Shown here one piece after another: positions 62,531 through 64,000 of a stretch of DNA of 64,000 nt. The notes under the pieces are model-generated. The model was not told the origin of the DNA, made no database searches, and saw only the letters and a program-made list of their open reading frames with translations. The first letter of the stretch is position 1. Every line of letters starts with the position of its first letter. The position numbers were made by a program, and so were the translations under genes. The DNA comes from Acetobacteraceae bacterium (lineage in GTDB: Bacteria; Pseudomonadota; Alphaproteobacteria; Acetobacterales; Acetobacteraceae): positions 628,921-692,920 of the forward strand of contig CP039460.1 of assembly GCA_004843345.1 (NCBI GenBank). Reading direction: 5' to 3'.

Positions 62531-64000
62531 TCAAGCATCATTTCCGTAAATATCCTTCTTTTCTACCCGTAAAGCCCTGCCGAGTTTTGAATATTTTCGA
62601 CCATAAAAATGATACAAAGATCCGCCTAAAAGCACATATAGGACGGCAAAAACAACAGGCATGGGATTCCCGTGCGCAAAAGCGGAAATCATATTTGCAA
62701 GCAAAGGAATAATCATCACTGAACAGCAAACAACCCCTAAAAGAGGCACAATTCCTATCCAAACCCCTCTCACATGAAAGGCAAAGAACGGCACCTTAAA
62801 AGGACGTTTTAATTCTGGCATTGTATTACGGCATATCATCACATTTAAACATATCATAATATATTCCGCCGCAATGCCGACACAGATAAAATCCCCTGTC
62901 ATTTCAAAAGGAAAAATGGCCGTTATCAGCGCAACGACAAAACCGATGATCAATATCCCGCCCCACGGTACTCTTGATTTTTTAGAAATACGGGAAAAAA
63001 ATTCAGGAATAAGTCCATCAAGCGACATTTTCATCAGCACGCGTGACTGCGCATAAAGATACCCGAACAGACCGCTGAACAGACCGATTGTCGCTCCTGT
63101 CATAATCAGGAATCCCAGCCAAGGTTTTTGCATCAATGCGGTTGCCAAGGCCAATGGATCAGAGACATCAAGCTTGTGATAAGGAACAATCCCGACCAAA
63201 ACAATAGCAACAGCGATATAAAGCAGCGTACAAATCAATAAACAGCCAACAATACTCCACGGCATATCTCTCACAGGATTTTTTGCCTCCGCTGATGCGG
63301 AGGACACAGATTCAAAACCCGTATAAGCGAAAAATAAAAGGGAAGCAGCCCCTAAAACACCCCAAACACCATAATGAAGTCCGCCTTGCGAAGAGGGCAA
63401 AAATGGTAAAAAATTACCTTTTTGAACCCAAAAGCCTCCCATCACAACAAATAAGAGTAAAAGGCCAACCTTTAAAACAACAATCAAGCTATTGATGCGA
63501 GCTGTTTCCTCAATCCCCCGTAAAAGAAAAAATGTTACAATGACAACCGACAAAAATCCCAAACAGTCAAAACGCCACGCAAATGTTATCTGCGTGCCAA
63601 AAGCCCCTGCCAGACCAATCGTCGAGTGTACCAAAGCATCCGGCAAAGGGAGACAAAAACTTTTTAACAGAGCATTCGCATAACTTGAAAAACCAGCCGC
63701 CACCGCATTACAGGAAATACCAAACTGCAAAAGTGAAAACCATGCCGTCCATCACGCCGCACGCTCTCCCATAATCAGATAAACATAGGAATATCCTGAC
63801 CCAGCAACAGGAAAGGCGGCGCAAAGTTCCCCATAGCAAAAAGCTGCAAAAAGGCATGGAATGCCTGCTAGCAAAAAAGAAATAATAACCGCAGGCCCTG
63901 CAAAATTAGCAGCGGCTGATCCCGTCGTGACATAAATTCCGGCTCCGACAACGGCGCCTACCCCCATTAAAATCAGCTGCGTTAAACTTAACCTCCGCTT
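62531..64000 (-). pseudogene. APC-family amino-acid permease interrupted by an in-frame TGA; runs off the window
   Basis: The frame begins beyond the window (RRLSLTQLILMGVGAVVGAGIYV) and reads as a basic/cationic amino-acid permease: the first helix GIYVTTGSAAANFAGPAVIIS, YGELCAAFPVAGSGYSYVYL, then MGERAA, a TGA at 63752-63754, and WTAWFSLLQFGIS continuing in the same frame through the remaining helices to 62531. In relatives the position of the TGA is normally Trp (GELxAW), so a TGG to TGA change or a sequencing error explains it. Everything else is open and normal. It is probably a recent pseudogene. Confidence 0.8.

Noticed and set aside
63752..63754. TGA read as tryptophan throughout the genome
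   Set aside because: Several genes here, including queF and the ATGA-overlapping pairs, use TGA as their stop.

Overview
The window looks like a chromosome segment of a low-GC alphaproteobacterium, most plausibly an acetic acid bacterium (Acetobacteraceae). The grounds are the AddAB repair pair with a trxA neighbour, a TrxR-like ferredoxin/flavodoxin-NADP reductase, TypA/BipA, a short QueF, and a protein set of alphaproteobacterial type at a GC content that I judge by eye to be in the mid-40s. The genus is inference. No tRNA, rRNA, CRISPR array or intact insertion sequence was seen.

1-11 kb, minus strand: tsaE, a glycine-zipper lipoprotein, a DNA methyltransferase and restriction-nuclease pair, addB, addA, trxA and the start of rnd. 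The methyltransferase reading frame runs through a perfect (AGCCAAG)n heptanucleotide repeat of 34.6 copies placed four codons after its ATG. Both other frames hit a stop just after the repeat, so this is a textbook slipped-strand contingency locus, and it is ON in this sequence. The nuclease gene overlaps the methyltransferase stop by ATGA, so it is probably switched together with it.

11-25 kb: housekeeping and small envelope genes. They include a ferredoxin-NADP reductase, a GNAT acetyltransferase, an SDR oxidoreductase, an FUSC-type efflux protein, small membrane proteins, several lipoproteins, typA, queF and an outer-membrane beta-barrel-like protein, separated by clear intrinsic terminators.

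25-47.5 kb: a cell-surface glycan and lipid modification region. It holds a GtrB-like glycosyltransferase, a family of proteins combining a GT92/GT2-like domain with a C-terminal fascin-like module (25.9, 28.2 and 44.5 kb, plus a stand-alone module at 27.5 kb), GT32- and GT8-like enzymes, two paralogous GT39-like membrane transferases, a Wzx-like flippase, two paralogous phosphoethanolamine-transferase-like proteins and a diacylglycerol-kinase-like protein. An aldehyde dehydrogenase, a CrcB fluoride channel preceded by a recognisable fluoride riboswitch, a 17-residue-repeat secreted protein and a small ATPase are embedded in it. The 1019-residue fusion at 44.5 kb carries an FkbH-like HAD domain and a GT domain whose metal-binding motif is lost.

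47.5-62.4 kb: an accessory region made almost entirely of proteins I cannot assign. Its core is six membrane proteins built from 1, 2, 2, 4, 6 and 4 copies of one two-helix module, with the signature Asn-x-x-aromatic-x-x-Pro. In the multi-module proteins the copies are arranged as pairs. Secreted or lipid-anchored, charged Ala/Lys/Gln-rich proteins and one-helix proteins lie among them. This is the best candidate in the window for an undescribed system, probably an envelope-associated membrane assembly. The window ends in an amino-acid permease gene interrupted by a single in-frame TGA.
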